From assembly GCF_029168945.1 (NCBI RefSeq), contig NC_083604.1, positions 28,639,686-28,703,685 of the forward strand: DNA of 64,000 bases. The letters are read 5' to 3'. The stretch is from Cannabis sativa (Eukaryota > Streptophyta > Magnoliopsida > Rosales > Cannabaceae). A model generated the notes under the pieces. The model was not told the origin of the DNA and made no database searches. It saw only the letters and a list, made by a program, of their open reading frames with translations. Of this stretch, positions 1 to 11,742 are shown piece after piece; the first letter of the stretch is position 1; each line of letters opens with the position of its first letter. The position numbers and the translations under genes were made by a program.

Positions 1-33
1 TGAGCTGACAACTTTATTCAATGGATGGTAGCT

Positions 34-56
34 TTGACTCTCGCCTAAACGGGACA
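34..56 (+). repeat. Leader direct-repeat motif, second copy, of Copia-A
   Basis: The 20-mer GACTCTCGCCTAAACGGGAC occurs here and in the leaders of Copia-B, Copia-C and Copia-D, where it is present twice about 110 bp apart. Only the second of the two copies is inside the window for Copia-A. It is unchanged although the adjacent coding region is badly decayed. Confidence 0.7.
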
Positions 57-59
57 CTG

Positions 60-2868
60 ATATCAGTTTGTTGAAAACCTTGGAAATTATTTAGGATTGT
101 AAGTTTTAGTATTTTCACTTGTCATTCCTACTTGCTATATGTTTATAATTTCTGAATTGTGCATGAATTTATATTGAACCATGTTATTTTCTGTTATTAA
201 GTTGTAGTTTAATTTCGAATCTTCATTGTTGGTCTAACTTGGCTTGTTTATCTAATGAGATAAATCCCTAGTGGATTTTCACCATTAGACATACATAATA
301 GTGTTAGATCTCGAAAGATAAATATTGTATATGCGACATCTAGCTGTTCATCAATTGATGACACCTTAGACTAGTATTTTTACGATATGAAACAAGAAGG
401 TTGTATAAATAAGATTACTTTGACTTTCGCTAATAGAAGCATCGTTGGAGTCTTATTTTAAACGAAATTATCCTAATTCCTCTTATCTTATTCATTTCGA
501 ATTAGGTCAATAACATATCAGTGGATGAATGGTCTATAAATCATTTCATGTCATTCTATATTTTCTCTTAAGAAATTAAATGACACATATGATTATAATC
601 CCGAAATTCTATTCCCAATTGATATAAATCCTCAATCTTAGAAATCTCCTACTTGTATGGGCAAATCTGACTTAGAGTTTGTATTAGTAGTGCTGGTCCA
701 AGATAGAATTACTCATTATATTTGGTATAAATTTAAGTCTTTGACTTTAATTTTAGATTCCAAATAGAAATTTTCTTATATTTCTAATTCCAGAATACAA
801 TACAGTTACACTTTCTCAATTGTTTAATATCCATCTTCTATTAATGGATTAAAACTGTATGGAATATGAGTTATGTATTCTGTGACCAGGATCCACTTGC
901 AGTATTCTAAGAACTCTTTGATGTAACTAAACCTATGTCATCAAAAGACACTACCACATTTTTTTTAATCTATGGCATTTGTATCTTGTTCATAGTGGAT
1001 TTGACATGATCAATCTCTGCAAAGAGTTAATATGCCTATATCCACTGAAAGTAGTTCATCTCATTCCAGATGGATGTACATTTAGGGGTGGATATGAGTT
1101 TTTTGTTGTATTCTTCAAACGATAACTCTAGATTATACCTTTTAGCAAGAAATTTGAAATGTTTGAAAAATTTCATTAATTTCTAGCAATGGTTAAAACC
1201 ATTAAGGTAAGTGGTTAAAGATCTTGCGAACTGATAGGGGTGGAGAAATAGTTAGTAGATATGCAGTTCAAAGATCATTAAATTGATTTTTGAATTATAT
1301 CCAAACTTACCTCCTTAGAAATTTCGAATTGCATGTTGATGATTAGTTACTAGTCGTTGCCTAATTCCTTCTATGGTAATACAATTTCAGAATGATGTAA
1401 TGGTTGTATACTTAATGTAAATCATTACTAGATTCATGGATGACCTAATCAAAATCTTAAGAAAAGCTAGAACTGTTAACCATGGTTTGTTAGCTATTCT
1501 AAGTGATTAGGGGTGGACTATCCCATAGTCAATAGATAAGAAAGTGTTTGTTCAAACAAATACCACTTTTCTAAGACAATGACTAAGTCTGAAAATAAAG
1601 TAGCAAATAAAGGAGATATTTATTTCTTGATTCCAAAAGTGTTCTATCATCTTATTTGACATATGATGATCCCACTGCCTCTGTTGTCTTGTCACAACCA
1701 AAGAGGTCAATACCATTTAATTTTCTTAGACATAATTCACGGTACCTTGTTGTAGTGGGAGAGTTTCTAGGAACTCACCTTCTTATGACTTGGGAGACAC
1801 TAGTGATTAAAATCCATTGTGAGTTTAAACAAGTAATGGATTGTCAAGATAAGAAACTAAGAAGAAAAGCCAATAGAACTATGGTTTAATCCATTCACAT
1901 GGAATAACCTAAATTTTTCAATTACAAGGACATAAAAGGAAATTTTTGTTTATAAGTCTATTCAATGGACTTAACAAACTTCCTGTTCCTAGTATTATAG
2001 GTTTGAGTTTATCTAAACCTATGGCTTGTGGTATACTTGGTAACTACTTACTCTAATGCAAGCAACTTACTTTAGTAAGATGCTGAAGCATTTTCTTTCT
2101 AATGGCAATCTATAGAAGCTTCACAACTTCTTAGGCATAGATTTTATTTATCTAAGGAAAAGTCTCAACTATTCCAGAAAAGATAAAGCCATGAAAGAAT
2201 TTCTTAAATCAACAGAGAGAGGTCTTAGATATGCTTTTGTATGCCTTAGACCAGACACCTGCTGTTGAGTGGGAGTAATGAGTAGGTATCAGATTAATCC
2301 AGGAGAAGAACATTGGAAGACAATCAAGTAAAACTTAAGATTAAGAAGATGAATTATATGTTAGTCTATAAGGGTGTGTTTAAAACTCTTAGACTACACC
2401 ATATCAGATTTCGAAATTTGCCTTTGTGCTAGAAAATCTTTTTGATAAGACGGTGGTTACTCTGGGGGTGGAATAGTGATTTTGGAGAAGTGTAAAAACC
2501 TATCTGAAGTCTCTAGGTCTACTAGGAAGGGACTGAATGTTAAAGTTGCAGGAAAGGTACTTATTCAGTCTAAGGAAAATTCTATACATCTTTGGCACCA
2601 TTCCAAATTGCCTTAACTACTAGTGTTAATTTCCTGATTAACCAAAAGTAGTTGCCAAAGGTATAGAATCCAGTATCCCATGAGAGTAGACATATAGAGA
2701 GAAATTTCACATTATCAATAATTTTGTGATTAAGGAAGAGTAATGGTGGAGAAAAGGTTGTGGTTAATTTAACCTTTCAGATCCTATTACGAGGAGTTTA
2801 CTACTACTACACTTGATTTGTTTATCGAGGTGTTGAGATTATTTGAAATGCACTTTTGGTTTTATATT
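60..2868 (+). pseudogene. Decayed copia gag-pol region of Copia-A
   Basis: No open reading frame longer than 77 codons remains. Patches still align with the intact copia frame of Copia-C in the same order. Around 1212-1265, for example, DNA for the integrase RTDRGGE block is recognisable (ttgcgaactgataggggtgg), and near 2220-2300 the conserved RT/RNase H linker (TRPD, SRYQ) is visible. Stops and indels are spread throughout, so this makes no polyprotein. A 77-codon ORF at 1656-1889 is shared with Copia-D and lies in the former integrase-RT linker; it is probably a decay remnant. Confidence 0.75.
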
Positions 2869-2884
2869 AGTGCAAGTGGGAGTT
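2869..2884 (+). other. Polypurine tract of Copia-A
   Basis: The stretch tgcaagtgggagtt lies directly before the 3' LTR (TGTTGGG). The same purine-rich tract abuts the 3' LTR of Copia-C and, on the minus strand, of Copia-B. This is the expected plus-strand primer site of a copia element. Confidence 0.7.
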
Positions 2885-4775
2885 TGTTGGGTTTTATACC
2901 CTAAATAAAACTCATTTCAATATAATCAGATTTACTTATTAATATAGATCAGAAATAACATTTAATGTTGCATGGTTCACATGATTTCTTTCATGATTAT
3001 ATGTACATAATGTATAAATTCATCTGAAACCCTTTTCACAAACTTGATCCTATTTAGTGTCGTCAACACATTGGAAAGTAAACATGACTATGTGAATAAA
3101 GTTTCCTAGATTTATCAGACATAGGGTTTTACTGATATGATAATCTACAACAGAGTTTACTTGCATTTGGAGAAGTGCTATGTTCTTTCCAGAGCATTGG
3201 TTAAAGTAAAGCTCAGGTTGGATGCATGGAGTATGCATCGGAAGGGACCTATATTGAACTTTGACTTAGATTTATTAAACTTACCGTAATATCTATTCAA
3301 GTCAATATCGCCTAGTTGATCCTAGATCAAATGTTCTTAATCCTGTTATGATTAGGCTCAATCTTGAGAGGCTATTCGTGTTCTTTGATTTGTTAGTTAA
3401 GCCTACTTTTAGGTCAGGGTGATACGCACATTTTGGGAACACGTTAGTGCAATTGAGTGGGAGCACTAGCATAAATATGGAATCTATAGCTTCTATCTGG
3501 CGAATAGTAAGCAAAGGATGATCTCCTTCGAGCTTGACCAAACGAACATAAATGGTGGAGTACTCATTTCACATAAGCTGAAATATCATTTATACGGGGT
3601 CAAGTGTTTTAAGGATAAAATACATTGTAGGGTGTAACGGTAATCTAATCCCTTTACAGTGTAGATCATTCATATAGAGGATCATTGATCAAATTAGGAT
3701 TATAACAATGGATAACTAATGATGCGTCTATATGGTGGAACATATAGAGCATTCTATATACTGAGAGTGCAATTCTAAGTTCTATGCGTGGATTCAATGA
3801 AGAATTAATAAGTTAGTGAATTTTAGTGCTAAATTCTTGATCTACTTATTGGAAGCTCGGTTATATAGACCCATGGTCCCCGCACTTGTTGAGATAATAT
3901 TGCTTGTAAGACTCATGTAATTGGTTTTGATTAATCAATTATAATTCTCAATTTAGACTATGTCTATTTGTGAAATTTTCACTAAGTAAGGGCGAAATTG
4001 TAAAGAAAGAGTTTTAGGGGCATATTTGTTAATTATGATACTTTGTATGGTTCAATTAATAAATATGATAAATGACAATATTATTTAATAATTATTTATC
4101 GTTATTAAATAGTTAGAATTGGCATTTAAATGGTTGAAGTAGAAAATTGGCGTTTTTGAGAAAATCAGATGCAGAAAAGATAAAACTGCAAAATTGCAAA
4201 AAGTGAGGCCCAAATCCACTAAGCATGGCCGGCCACTTTTGTAGGCAATTTAAACTGATATTTTTATTATTTTAATGCCAAATAATTCAAACCTAACCCT
4301 AGTGGAATGCTATAAATAGATAGTGAAAGCGTCAGGAAAATTACACTTTTCTTCTGACACTTCTGATTTAGAAAAACCTGAGCCTTCTCTCTCCCTATCT
4401 GGCCGACCACTCCCTCTCTCTTTCTTCCCTCTTGAATTTTGAAATTCTTAGTGTATTTGTAGTGCCCACACACAGCAAGTGATACCTCAACCATAGTGAG
4501 GAAGATCGTGAAGAAAGACTTTCAGCAAGAAGGAGTTTCAGCATCCAAGATTCAGAGAAAGAGATCCAGGTTCAGATATTGATAATGCTCTGCTACAGAA
4601 AGGAATCAAGGGCTAGATATCTGAACGGAAGGAGTCATTTAATTCCGCTGCACCCAATGTAAGGTTTCCTAAACTTTATATGTGTTTATTTCATCGTTTT
4701 ACAAAGTTCATATTTAGGGTGTTAATCAACATACTTGTGAGTAGATCTAAGATCCTGGTAAAATAATTTCCAACA
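2885..4775 (+). repeat. 3' LTR of Copia-A (group I, 1891 bp)
   Basis: It begins TGTTGGG and ends CCAACA, giving the 5'-TG...CA-3' ends and short inverted repeat seen in every LTR of this family. A TATA box (tataaatag) lies at 4311-4319, and the TC-rich transcript leader follows. The length agrees with the LTRs of Copia-B, -C and -D (1891-1897 bp). A 79-codon minus-strand ORF (3302-3541) recurs in each group I LTR as a by-product of LTR similarity and is not treated as a gene. Confidence 0.9.
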
Positions 4776-4781
4776 TTAGAT

Positions 4782-5342
4782 TCAAATTTGACTACATCGT
4801 GCAGGTGTTGCCCCCAGGTGTGACAAGGGTGATCCCTGCTCCGGATAGTTGATCTGTAGCCGACCTGTCCACGTGTAGCTTCCAAGTCGGCTTATCTTCA
4901 CTGTTACCTGGATGAGGTATTTGTACTGGCTCAGGGTTGTTTTTTGGAACACTCTCTTCTTTACCCGTACATCAACTACAAAATCCGCTAAGACCTGACC
5001 CTTAATTGTTGTTTGGGGTTGAAAGATAATCTCATACTGACCCAACTCTACTGCCCACTTGAGTAACCATCCAGAGATGTCCGGTTTTTGCAATATTTGG
5101 TGCAAGGGTTGGTCAGTGTAGCCCCAAACAGGATGAGCTTGAAAGTAGGGCCTTAGCTTTCTTGTTGCTAGAATCAGACAGTAAGTGAGCTTTTCTATCA
5201 ATAGATATCTGCCTTCAGCCTCAATGAGTCTTTTACTCATGTAATAGACCGGGTGTTGGATGTTGTTTTCTTCTTTGATCAGTACGACACTTACAACATG
5301 CTCCGTGACAGCCAGGTATATCCCAAGTTCTTCTCTGTCCAT
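4782..5342 (-). pseudogene. Gypsy-1 RNase H domain and start of second RNase H
   Basis: The translation carries the gypsy RNase H pattern: LGIYLAVTEHVVS, then VYYMSKRL, EGRYLLIEKL and YTDQPL, followed by the tether WAVELGQYEI. A second RNase H begins near 4880 (TWKLHVD-like, seen in another frame), so a frameshift separates them. The copy in gypsy-2 at 34021-34710 aligns along its whole length. The open frame stops where Copia-A is inserted. In the element this domain degrades the RNA strand during reverse transcription. It is non-functional here because of the frameshift and truncation. Confidence 0.8.
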
Positions 5343-5476
5343 AGGTTTTGAGAGTATAGGAGGTTTTGCGAGTTGCGTTTTTAGCTCCTAAAAAGCTTTT
5401 TCACATTCCTCCGTCCACTCAAATTGCTTATTTCCTTGCAGGATGATGAAGAACAGAACACACTTGTCTGTTGATT

Positions 5477-5914
5477 TTAAACAAATCTGCCGAGTGTGGC
5501 AATCCGACCAGTCAAGCTTTGAACTTCCTTAGGTCTTGTTGGCGATTTCATATCTAAGAGGGCTTGAATCTTCTCTAGATTGGCTTCAATTCCTCGGGCG
5601 TTGACAATGAAGCCTAGAAACTTACCCGAGCTGACTCCGAAGGAGCACTTTAGGGGATTGAGTTTCATGTTGTATTTCTTGAGGACTTTGAAGCATTCGT
5701 CAAGGTCATCTATATGCCCCCCAGCCTTCCTGGATTTGACGAGCATGTCATCCACGTACACTTCCATGTTTCGTCCGATCTGGTCTTTAAACATCCTATT
5801 TACCAATCTTTGGTATGTAGCTCTGGCGTTTTTAAGACCAAATGGCATGACCTTATAGCAATACAGACCCATATCTGTTCGGAAACTTGTATGTTCTTGG
5901 TCTGGTGGATGCAT
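5477..5914 (-). pseudogene. Gypsy-1 reverse transcriptase, C-terminal half
   Basis: A 145-codon open piece carries the gypsy RT core: FRTDMGLYCYKVMPFGLKNA, the catalytic YVDDML block, then LKCSFGVSSGKFLGF. The first M is not a true start; the piece is the downstream half of an RT broken by a frameshift near 5950. It ends in a stop after GRIATLGRFV, before the connection to RNase H, whereas gypsy-2 reads on at the same place. The two active-site aspartates are present, but the enzyme as a whole is split. Confidence 0.85.
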
Positions 5915-5952
5915 TTTGATTTGATTGTACCCCGAATAGGCATCAATGAGGC

Positions 5953-6571
5953 TTAATATTTCATGCCTGTTGTTGCATTCTGGAGTTGATATATTCTAGG
6001 AAGTGGAAAGCAGTCTTTGGGGCACGCCTTGTTGAGGTCAGTGAAATCAATACAAACTCCCCATTTTTTGTTTGGCTTGGGTACCAGTACGGTGTTGGCA
6101 ACCCAAGCCGGGTGGAAAGCTTCAATTATGAAATTGTTGTTACGTAGCTTCTCTACCTCTTCTTGCAGTGCTAGGACCCGCTCCTTGTCTAATAGTCTTC
6201 GTTTTTGTTGAACAGGCCGGAAATTTGGATCAATATTCAGGACATGTGAATTTATAGAAGGATCAATTCCGACCATATCCTCATGCGACCAGGCAAAAAT
6301 GTCTATGTTTGCTCTCAGAAATTTTATCAATGCTGATTTTACTTCGAGCAACAAACCTTTTCCAATCTTAAGCTTTCTAGTCGGAATATTTGGGTCGATT
6401 TCAATTTCTTCTAGTTCTTCCACTAGTCTTACATTGTTGTTTGGGTCCCCAAGTCGAGGATCCACATCTTCATCCCCGCCTTGGGCGGTTCCTTATTTGG
6501 CAATGTTTTTTCCCTTGTGCGAACTCTGGCTAGAGGATATTTCCTTTTTAGCCTTGGTTAGGGCAAGGTTG
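5953..6571 (-). pseudogene. Gypsy-1 protease-RT spacer and N-terminal half of RT
   Basis: The open piece at 5953-6465 begins in the acidic spacer upstream of RT (VEELEEIEIDPN). It then covers the RT entry region: FAWSHEDMVGIDPS, VPKPNKKWGVCIDFTDLNKA and CPKDCFPLPRI, the classic gypsy RT palm motifs. Further upstream to 6571 the frame encodes NLALTKAKKE, which is cut by the solo LTR. Joining across the LTR restores the sequence order seen in gypsy-2 near 32800. A stop lies in the spacer near 6490. Confidence 0.85.
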
Positions 6572-6576
6572 TAACA

Positions 6577-8397
6577 TGTTGGGTTTTTTGCCCTAAATAA
6601 AACCCATTTCAATATAATCAGATTTACTTATTAATAAAGATTAGAAATAAAATTTTATGTTGCATGGTTCACATGATTTATTTCATGATTATATATATAA
6701 TGTATGGATTCTATTTAAGTCCAGAACATATGAATTTATTCATGATTATAGTGTTGTCATCACAGTTGAATATAATCTTAATTATATGTTCAAAAGTTTA
6801 TTCCCTGATTTGTCAATTCACTGGATTTAGACTGACATGATCATCAGCGATAGGTATTCTTACACCTTGGATAAGTGTTATGTCCTTTCCAGGGCATTGG
6901 CAAAGTTTACCAGTATCGGATGTATGGAGCATACATCGGAAGGGACCGATATTAAACTTTGATTAGATATATTAAAATTTACCGTAATATCTATTCAATT
7001 CAATATCACCTGTTGATCCTAGATCAAATAATCTTAATCCTGATATGGTTAGGTTCGATCTCAAGAGTACTATACATGTTCTTTGATTTGTTAGTTAAGC
7101 CTACTTTTGGGTCAGGGTGATACGTACATTTTTGGAACATGATAGTATAATTGAGTGGGAGCGCTAACATAAATATGGAGTCTATAACTTCTATAGGAAT
7201 TTAGAAGTGAAACGATGATATCCTTCGAGCTTGGCTAAACAGAGATAAATGGTGGAGATCTCATTTCACTTCGCTGAAATATCATTTATACGGAGCTAAG
7301 TGTTTTAAGGATAAAATACATTGAAGGTGTAACGGTAACTTAGTGCCTATTCAATGTAGATCATCTATTAGAGGGTCATTGATCAAATTAGGATTATAAC
7401 AATGGATAACTAATGACGTATCTATATCGTGGAACATATAGAGCGTTCTATATGACTGAGAGTGCAATTCCAAGTTCAAAGTGTGGACTCAATAAGGAAT
7501 TAATAAGTTAGGGAATTTACTTGGTAAATTCGGTTCGACTTATTGGAAGCTCGGTTATATAGACCCATGGTCCCCATACTATTTGAGACCATACTGCTTG
7601 TAAGACTCAGTTAATTGATTTTAATTAATCAATTATAATTCTAAAAGTTAGACTATGTCTACTTTATGAATTTTCACTAAGCAAGGGCGAAATTGTAAAG
7701 AAAAGAGATTCTAGGTTTATTTATTAATTAAGATACTTTATATGTCTAAATTAATAAATATATTAAATGACAATATTGTTTAATAATTATTTTTTAAGTT
7801 ATGAAATAATTAGAATTGACATTTAAATGGTTAAATTGGAAAATTGGCATTTTTGAGAAAATGGGAAAATTACAAAGTGAGGACCAATTTCCTTATATGG
7901 CCGCCCACTATGCAAAAGGTTTACCATTTTATTTTTCCATTATTTTATTGCCATACAATTCTAACATAAACCTAGATGGCATTCAATAAATAGAAAGTTT
8001 TGGCTTCAGGAAACTATCACTTTGCACATTGTTTCTTTCTGAAAAAGCCTAGCCGCCCCTCTCTCTCTTTTCCTCTCTTAAATTTCGAAAATCCTTGAGT
8101 GAATGAGTACTGCCCACACACATCAAGTGGTACCTCAATCATAGTGTGTAAGACTATGGAAAATCAGCATCAAAGAAGGAGAGAAAGAGATCCAGATTCA
8201 GATCTTGATTATGCTCTGCTACAGAAAGGAATCAAGGGCTAGAGATCTGAATGGAAGGAGTCATAATATTCCGCTGCACCCAATGTAAGGTTTTCTTAAA
8301 CTCTTATGTGTTTATTTCATTGTTTTAGAATTCATATTAGGATGTTAATTAAACATAGTTGGTAGTAAATCTAGATCCTGGTAAAATAATTCCAACA
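6577..8397 (+). repeat. Solo copia LTR (group II) in gypsy-1
   Basis: A 1821-bp LTR runs from TGTTGGG to CCAACA with a perfect 5-bp TSD, TAACA, at 6572-6576 and 8398-8402. Removing the LTR and one TSD copy gives an uninterrupted gypsy sequence matching gypsy-2 at about 32795-32825, so the empty site is directly visible. No internal region, primer site or second LTR is present. This is the product of LTR-LTR recombination after a full insertion. The sequence belongs with 54178-56045 and the fragment at 58269 (ctcaagagtattatacatgt type), distinct from the Copia-B/C/D LTRs. Confidence 0.93.
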
Positions 8398-8402
8398 TAA
8401 CA

Positions 8403-8660
8403 TTCCCGACCAACTTGTTGATTTCCTCTCAGGCACCCCACCCCATTCTTTGTTGGAAACTTAAGGCATGAATGGAATATCGACATAATAGCCTTTAAGT
8501 CATATAAAGCTGGTCGGTCTAACATGACATTAAATGTTGATGGAACGTCTAATACTAAAAATTGTGCCATTATAGTTATGCTCTTCGGAGCTTGCCCAAC
8601 AGTGAGGGGTAGGCGAATTTTCCCTAGAGGTGCAACACTTTGGCCGGAGAAACCATACAC
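8403..8660 (-). pseudogene. Gypsy-1 protease, C-terminal part
   Basis: This piece encodes MYGFSGQSVAPLGKIRLPLT and then MAQFLVLDVPSTFNVMLDRP, the C-terminal flap and substrate-binding part of a retropepsin-like protease. It ends at the solo LTR insertion. It is one frame off from the N-terminal protease part at 8660-8800, so a frameshift lies near 8660. In gypsy-2 the same segments are in one frame at 32251-32691. Confidence 0.8.
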
Positions 8661-9579
8661 GGGCTGGAGTTAAGTCTTTGAGTTGGAGCCCCATCTTTTC
8701 ATACGATGTCTTGAATAAGATGTTCGCAGAGGCTCCATTATCTATCATGGTTTGAGCCACCATCTTGTTGGCTATCTGGACTTCCACGACCAACGGGTCA
8801 TTGTGCGAGAAACTAATCTTGACAGCATCTTCATCACTAAATGTTATGGTGGGCTCCCCTGCCCGTGGTACTTTTGGTTTCCTTTCTTCGACAACCAGAA
8901 CTACTTCTTCTTGCTCATGCTGTATTGTTCGGGCATACCTTTCCCGGGCTTTGCCCGAATCTCCAGCTATGTGCGGATCTCCAATGATGACTTGCAGATG
9001 TCCATCTACTGGTAGTGGTAGTAAATCTTGGTTGTTATCGCCCCTTTGATTTTTATGGACCTTGACATATTTTTGCACATGCAGATTATTCTTTCTTATC
9101 AGAAATTCAATTTCCCGCTTTAGATTGTTGCATTTGTTGGTGTCATGGCCATAATCCCCATGAAATGGCAAAACTTGGTCATGTCTCTCTTGCTTACGTC
9201 TTTTTTCATGGGTGCGGGCTTCTTGTACGGAGCTAATGATTGAGTAGACATGTAAATAGTTTCTAAATCTTCTGTCAGGATAGAAAAACAGTAAACTTGG
9301 TAGGATTCTCCCTGGGAGCCTGTTTGATTTTGCCAACAAACTTTCCCTTTTTCCCATTGCCTTGCCTATTGTTATTGTTGGACCGTTTACCACCCAAGCT
9401 TGAAATGCTTGGGTACTGGGGTAGCTTGACGGATGTCCCAACAGAGGGAACTTTTGGCTGGCCAAGTTTTTCTCAACCTCTGCTCGTTGAATGGCTTCTT
9501 CAAGCTTAATGAAACCATCTGCACGATTAAGGAAGTCACTCATAGAATCTATTGGTCCATTTTTCTGATATCTTTCCAA
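8655..9579 (-). pseudogene. Gypsy-1 gag C-terminus and protease active site
   Basis: The open frame (8530-9579) contains gag-like SMSDFLNRADGFIKLEEAI and then a knuckle-like segment FHGDYGHDTNKCNNLKREIE. The retropepsin active-site block MIDNGASANILF follows (canonical D-S/T-G, here DNG). From about 8655 to 8530 it reads out of the family frame after DLTPA. Gag packages the RNA and the protease matures the polyprotein. The variant DNG is shared with gypsy-2, so it belongs to the family rather than being a fresh mutation. Confidence 0.8.
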
Positions 9580-9991
9580 AGTTCTCCAAGAACTTTGATG
9601 CCTCCTAGTATTGCAAACAATTTCCTGTCCTCAGTCATCTGTGCAACCTTAGTTGCCTCCGTCATGAATCTACTGATGTAAGCTCGGAGAGGTTCTCCTG
9701 GTCTTTGCTTCACTTCGACCAGGTCTTCTAAGTGCAACAGGAGTTGGCGAGAAGAGGAGAATTGTGCATGGAATTCTAAGGAGAAAGCCTTCCATGAGTT
9801 AACCTTCTGGGTGTCAACTTGAAATACCATTGCTGGGCGGCCTCTGAGAGGGTGGCAGGAAAAACTCTGCAACATACATCTCCTCGTGCTCCTTGCAGGT
9901 CCATTTGCATTTCAAAATACTTGAGATGGGATAAGGGATCTTCCTTCCAAGTATACATCTTCCAAGTTGGCATCTTGAACTTGTGAGGCAA
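9549..9991 (-). pseudogene. Gypsy-1 gag core (Retrotrans_gag-like)
   Basis: Two overlapping open pieces in different frames (9776-9991 and 9549-9875) carry the plant gypsy gag core: PLSHLKYFEMQMDLQGA, LSEAAQQWYFKL, then PGEPLRAYISRFMTEATKV. The frame change near 9800 is a frameshift relative to a normal gag. The order and spacing are those of a Retrotrans_gag domain, which forms the nucleocapsid-like particle. Equivalent DNA is absent from gypsy-2, which is 5' truncated beyond this point. Confidence 0.8.
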
Positions 9992-10102
9992 CTCTAGGAC
10001 ATTAATCTCTAGGGAAAAAGGGGATCCACGTGCTCGGTCCTACTTGAGTTCATTGTTCTTCTGATCGGCCTGGCCTTGGAACATATTTTTCGGTTCATCC
10101 AA

Positions 10103-11045
10103 CTATGCCTGCACGTCAGGATTAACTTGTTCAGCCTCCTGGCTGACCAGAGTCACGTCAGCATCTCTTTGAGCGGGATTTTGAGCACGAGCTCTAGGCT
10201 GAGCGATTGGCGCGTCATGCTGCTCCTCTAACCCTCTCCTTCTATTCAGGTCATCTCTGAGATCATGAACCATTCCCAATCGATTAAATATGAAAACACC
10301 CGGCTGTCTTAGTGACTGTTTTGTCTGACTAATTAGCTGGCCGGAATTATTAACTTGGGCGGAGTTGTTGGGTATGACTTCTCCTGACGAATTACTAGAC
10401 AAGGTCTGTCTGCCTACCGCTTGGCCCATAGGCGGAACCTGTGACTAGGGATTGGACGGCTGACCATACAGGGGTTTGAGAAGTGTTCACGGCTGGATCT
10501 TCGTCTATCTTGCCCAGGGGAATGACGGTTGCAGGCTGTTGACTGGTAGCCTGATAGGCTTTTCGTATTAGCACGGTGGCCTTTCTGGTTCGGTCGTCAA
10601 TGGTTGCTTGCTCAGCCCTCAACGTTTCCATCTCTTTATCCATCCATTCAGCGAACATGCGCCTTTGCTCTTCGAATGCGAGATTCACTACAGCACGAAG
10701 TTCCTTCTGATCATGATGCAGGGTGTTGGTATGACCTTGCATGATTCTAAGAGCAGCACAGAGGTTCTAGATCTCGATGTCATATCAAATGGTTATCGAA
10801 CATTTGTAACAGGTGGAACGACAGTGTTGGGAATGCCCTGATTAGCTGCTGAACTAGTATTTCTAGTCTCTTGCACACCAGGCACAATTCCACTCAAAGG
10901 AGTCGTCACATCTTGACCTACAGTTGTCAATTGTTCACGATTCGTGGCTAGTGGAACCTTTGCATCTCCTGGATTATGCAGTGCAGGATCCACTACCTAT
11001 GGATTTGCTGGATCAACCACGCCTCTACGGGTCTGTACCACCATC
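10103..11045 (-). pseudogene. Gypsy-1 gag N-terminal, low-complexity part
   Basis: The likely gag start is the ATG at 11045 (MVVQTRRGVVDPANP), which soon meets a stop. Downstream pieces in three frames follow (10793-10993, 10395-10742, 10103-10429), rich in Gln, Asn, Thr, Pro and Arg. They include a short charged stretch around FEEQRRMFAEWMDKEMETLR. Tat-lineage gags usually start with a similar disordered region, but no domain is recognised here. At least two frameshifts and several stops break it. Confidence 0.6.
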
Positions 11046-11089
11046 GTGTTTATTATTAGATTTGAGATAAAGAGCGATCCTGTGATTCT

Positions 11090-11111
11090 GCTCTCGATGA
11101 AAGCACCAAAA
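11090..11111 (-). other. Primer-binding-site region of gypsy-1
   Basis: Directly downstream of the 5' LTR, the minus strand reads TTTTTGGTGCTTTCATCGAG. This is where a tRNA primer site must lie. The TGGTGCTTTCATYGAGAG type of sequence is common after Tat-lineage LTRs, but which tRNA pairs with it cannot be decided by eye. Confidence 0.45.
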
Positions 11112-11742
11112 AGTTGACCCGCTTTTAGCCAACGACAGTGAGTCTTGATTGTAAGCGACAAGTAGTATAGTATATATGTAATATAATGAAATAAATAAAG
11201 ACACAAGAGTTTTATAGAGGTTCGGCCCCGAGCAATTTGGTAATAGCCTACTCCCCTTAGTTTGTATTGACTTAATAACAAAGAATATAATGATCCCTTT
11301 TCTTAGAGCTCTTACAATAATATCTCTAAATATGAATTCTTACATCAATTTTTTGACCCCCTTGCCCAGTGAGAGTATATCACTATTTATAGGGCTATGA
11401 GCTTTGCGGGAAGAGTTTCCCTTCTGATTACAATATATATAATTGGCAGGATTGCATATTAAATGCAGAATACACTGATCAAGGGATTTGGACAGCTTGC
11501 CATATCTCTGTGATATGATCCCAAAATCATGGGGATTTCTTCTGTGATTCACGATGTGAGTGTTGAAACTGCTAAGTGTTGGCGTGCTGTTCGGATTGCT
11601 CACTGCCCGACCAAGAAGACTTCGCCTGTGTAATTATATGCGATGCTCTGTTTGGCATATCTCGTGCAAACAGATATGTAAAGTTTATTACACGTGTCAC
11701 CATCGTGTGATGCCATGTTAGAGTGAAAAATTTAGGATAACA
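11112..11742 (-). repeat. 5' LTR of gypsy-1 (631 bp)
   Basis: On the minus strand it begins TGTTATCC (11742-11735) and ends GGGTCAACT where gypsy-2 ends GGTCAACA, so the last CA has mutated. It aligns along its length with the 3' LTR of gypsy-2 (52717-53321), including the conserved GGTTCGGCCCCGAGC block. The flank at 11743 (CACAT) is the candidate TSD; its partner would lie left of the window. Confidence 0.85.

Larger units (their letters stand above)
1..4775 (+). mobile_element. Copia-A, Ty1/copia LTR retrotransposon, left part outside window
   Basis: The window opens inside the element, in the leader just before the coding region, and ends with a complete 3' LTR at 4775. The interior (1-2880) is nearly collinear with 24737-27525 of Copia-D, so both belong to one decayed subfamily. 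The element is inserted in gypsy-1, in the region of its second RNase H domain. The flank after the LTR, TTAGA at 4776-4780, is the expected right TSD; its left partner lies outside the window. Its own 5' LTR and tRNA primer site must also lie to the left. Confidence 0.85.
4776..11742 (-). mobile_element. Gypsy-1, Tat-lineage Ty3/gypsy element, 3' part cut by Copia-A
   Basis: Reading right to left it shows a 5' LTR (11742-11112), a primer-site region, gag, protease, reverse transcriptase, RNase H and the beginning of a second (archaeal-type) RNase H. The second RNase H is a known trait of the plant Tat/Ogre-type gypsy lineage. The integrase and 3' LTR are missing because Copia-A is inserted at 4776; they may continue left of the window. 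A solo copia LTR (6577-8397) interrupts the protease-RT spacer. Frameshifts and stops in most domains make it defective. Its sister copy is gypsy-2. Confidence 0.85.

Noticed and set aside
3302..3541. 79-codon ORF (MVKLEGDHPLLTIRQIEA) recurring at 14539, 19852, 27552 and 35144
   Set aside because: It recurs at the same place in every group I LTR because the LTRs are similar. It overlaps LTR U3, has no recognised domain and accumulates changes like the rest of the LTR.
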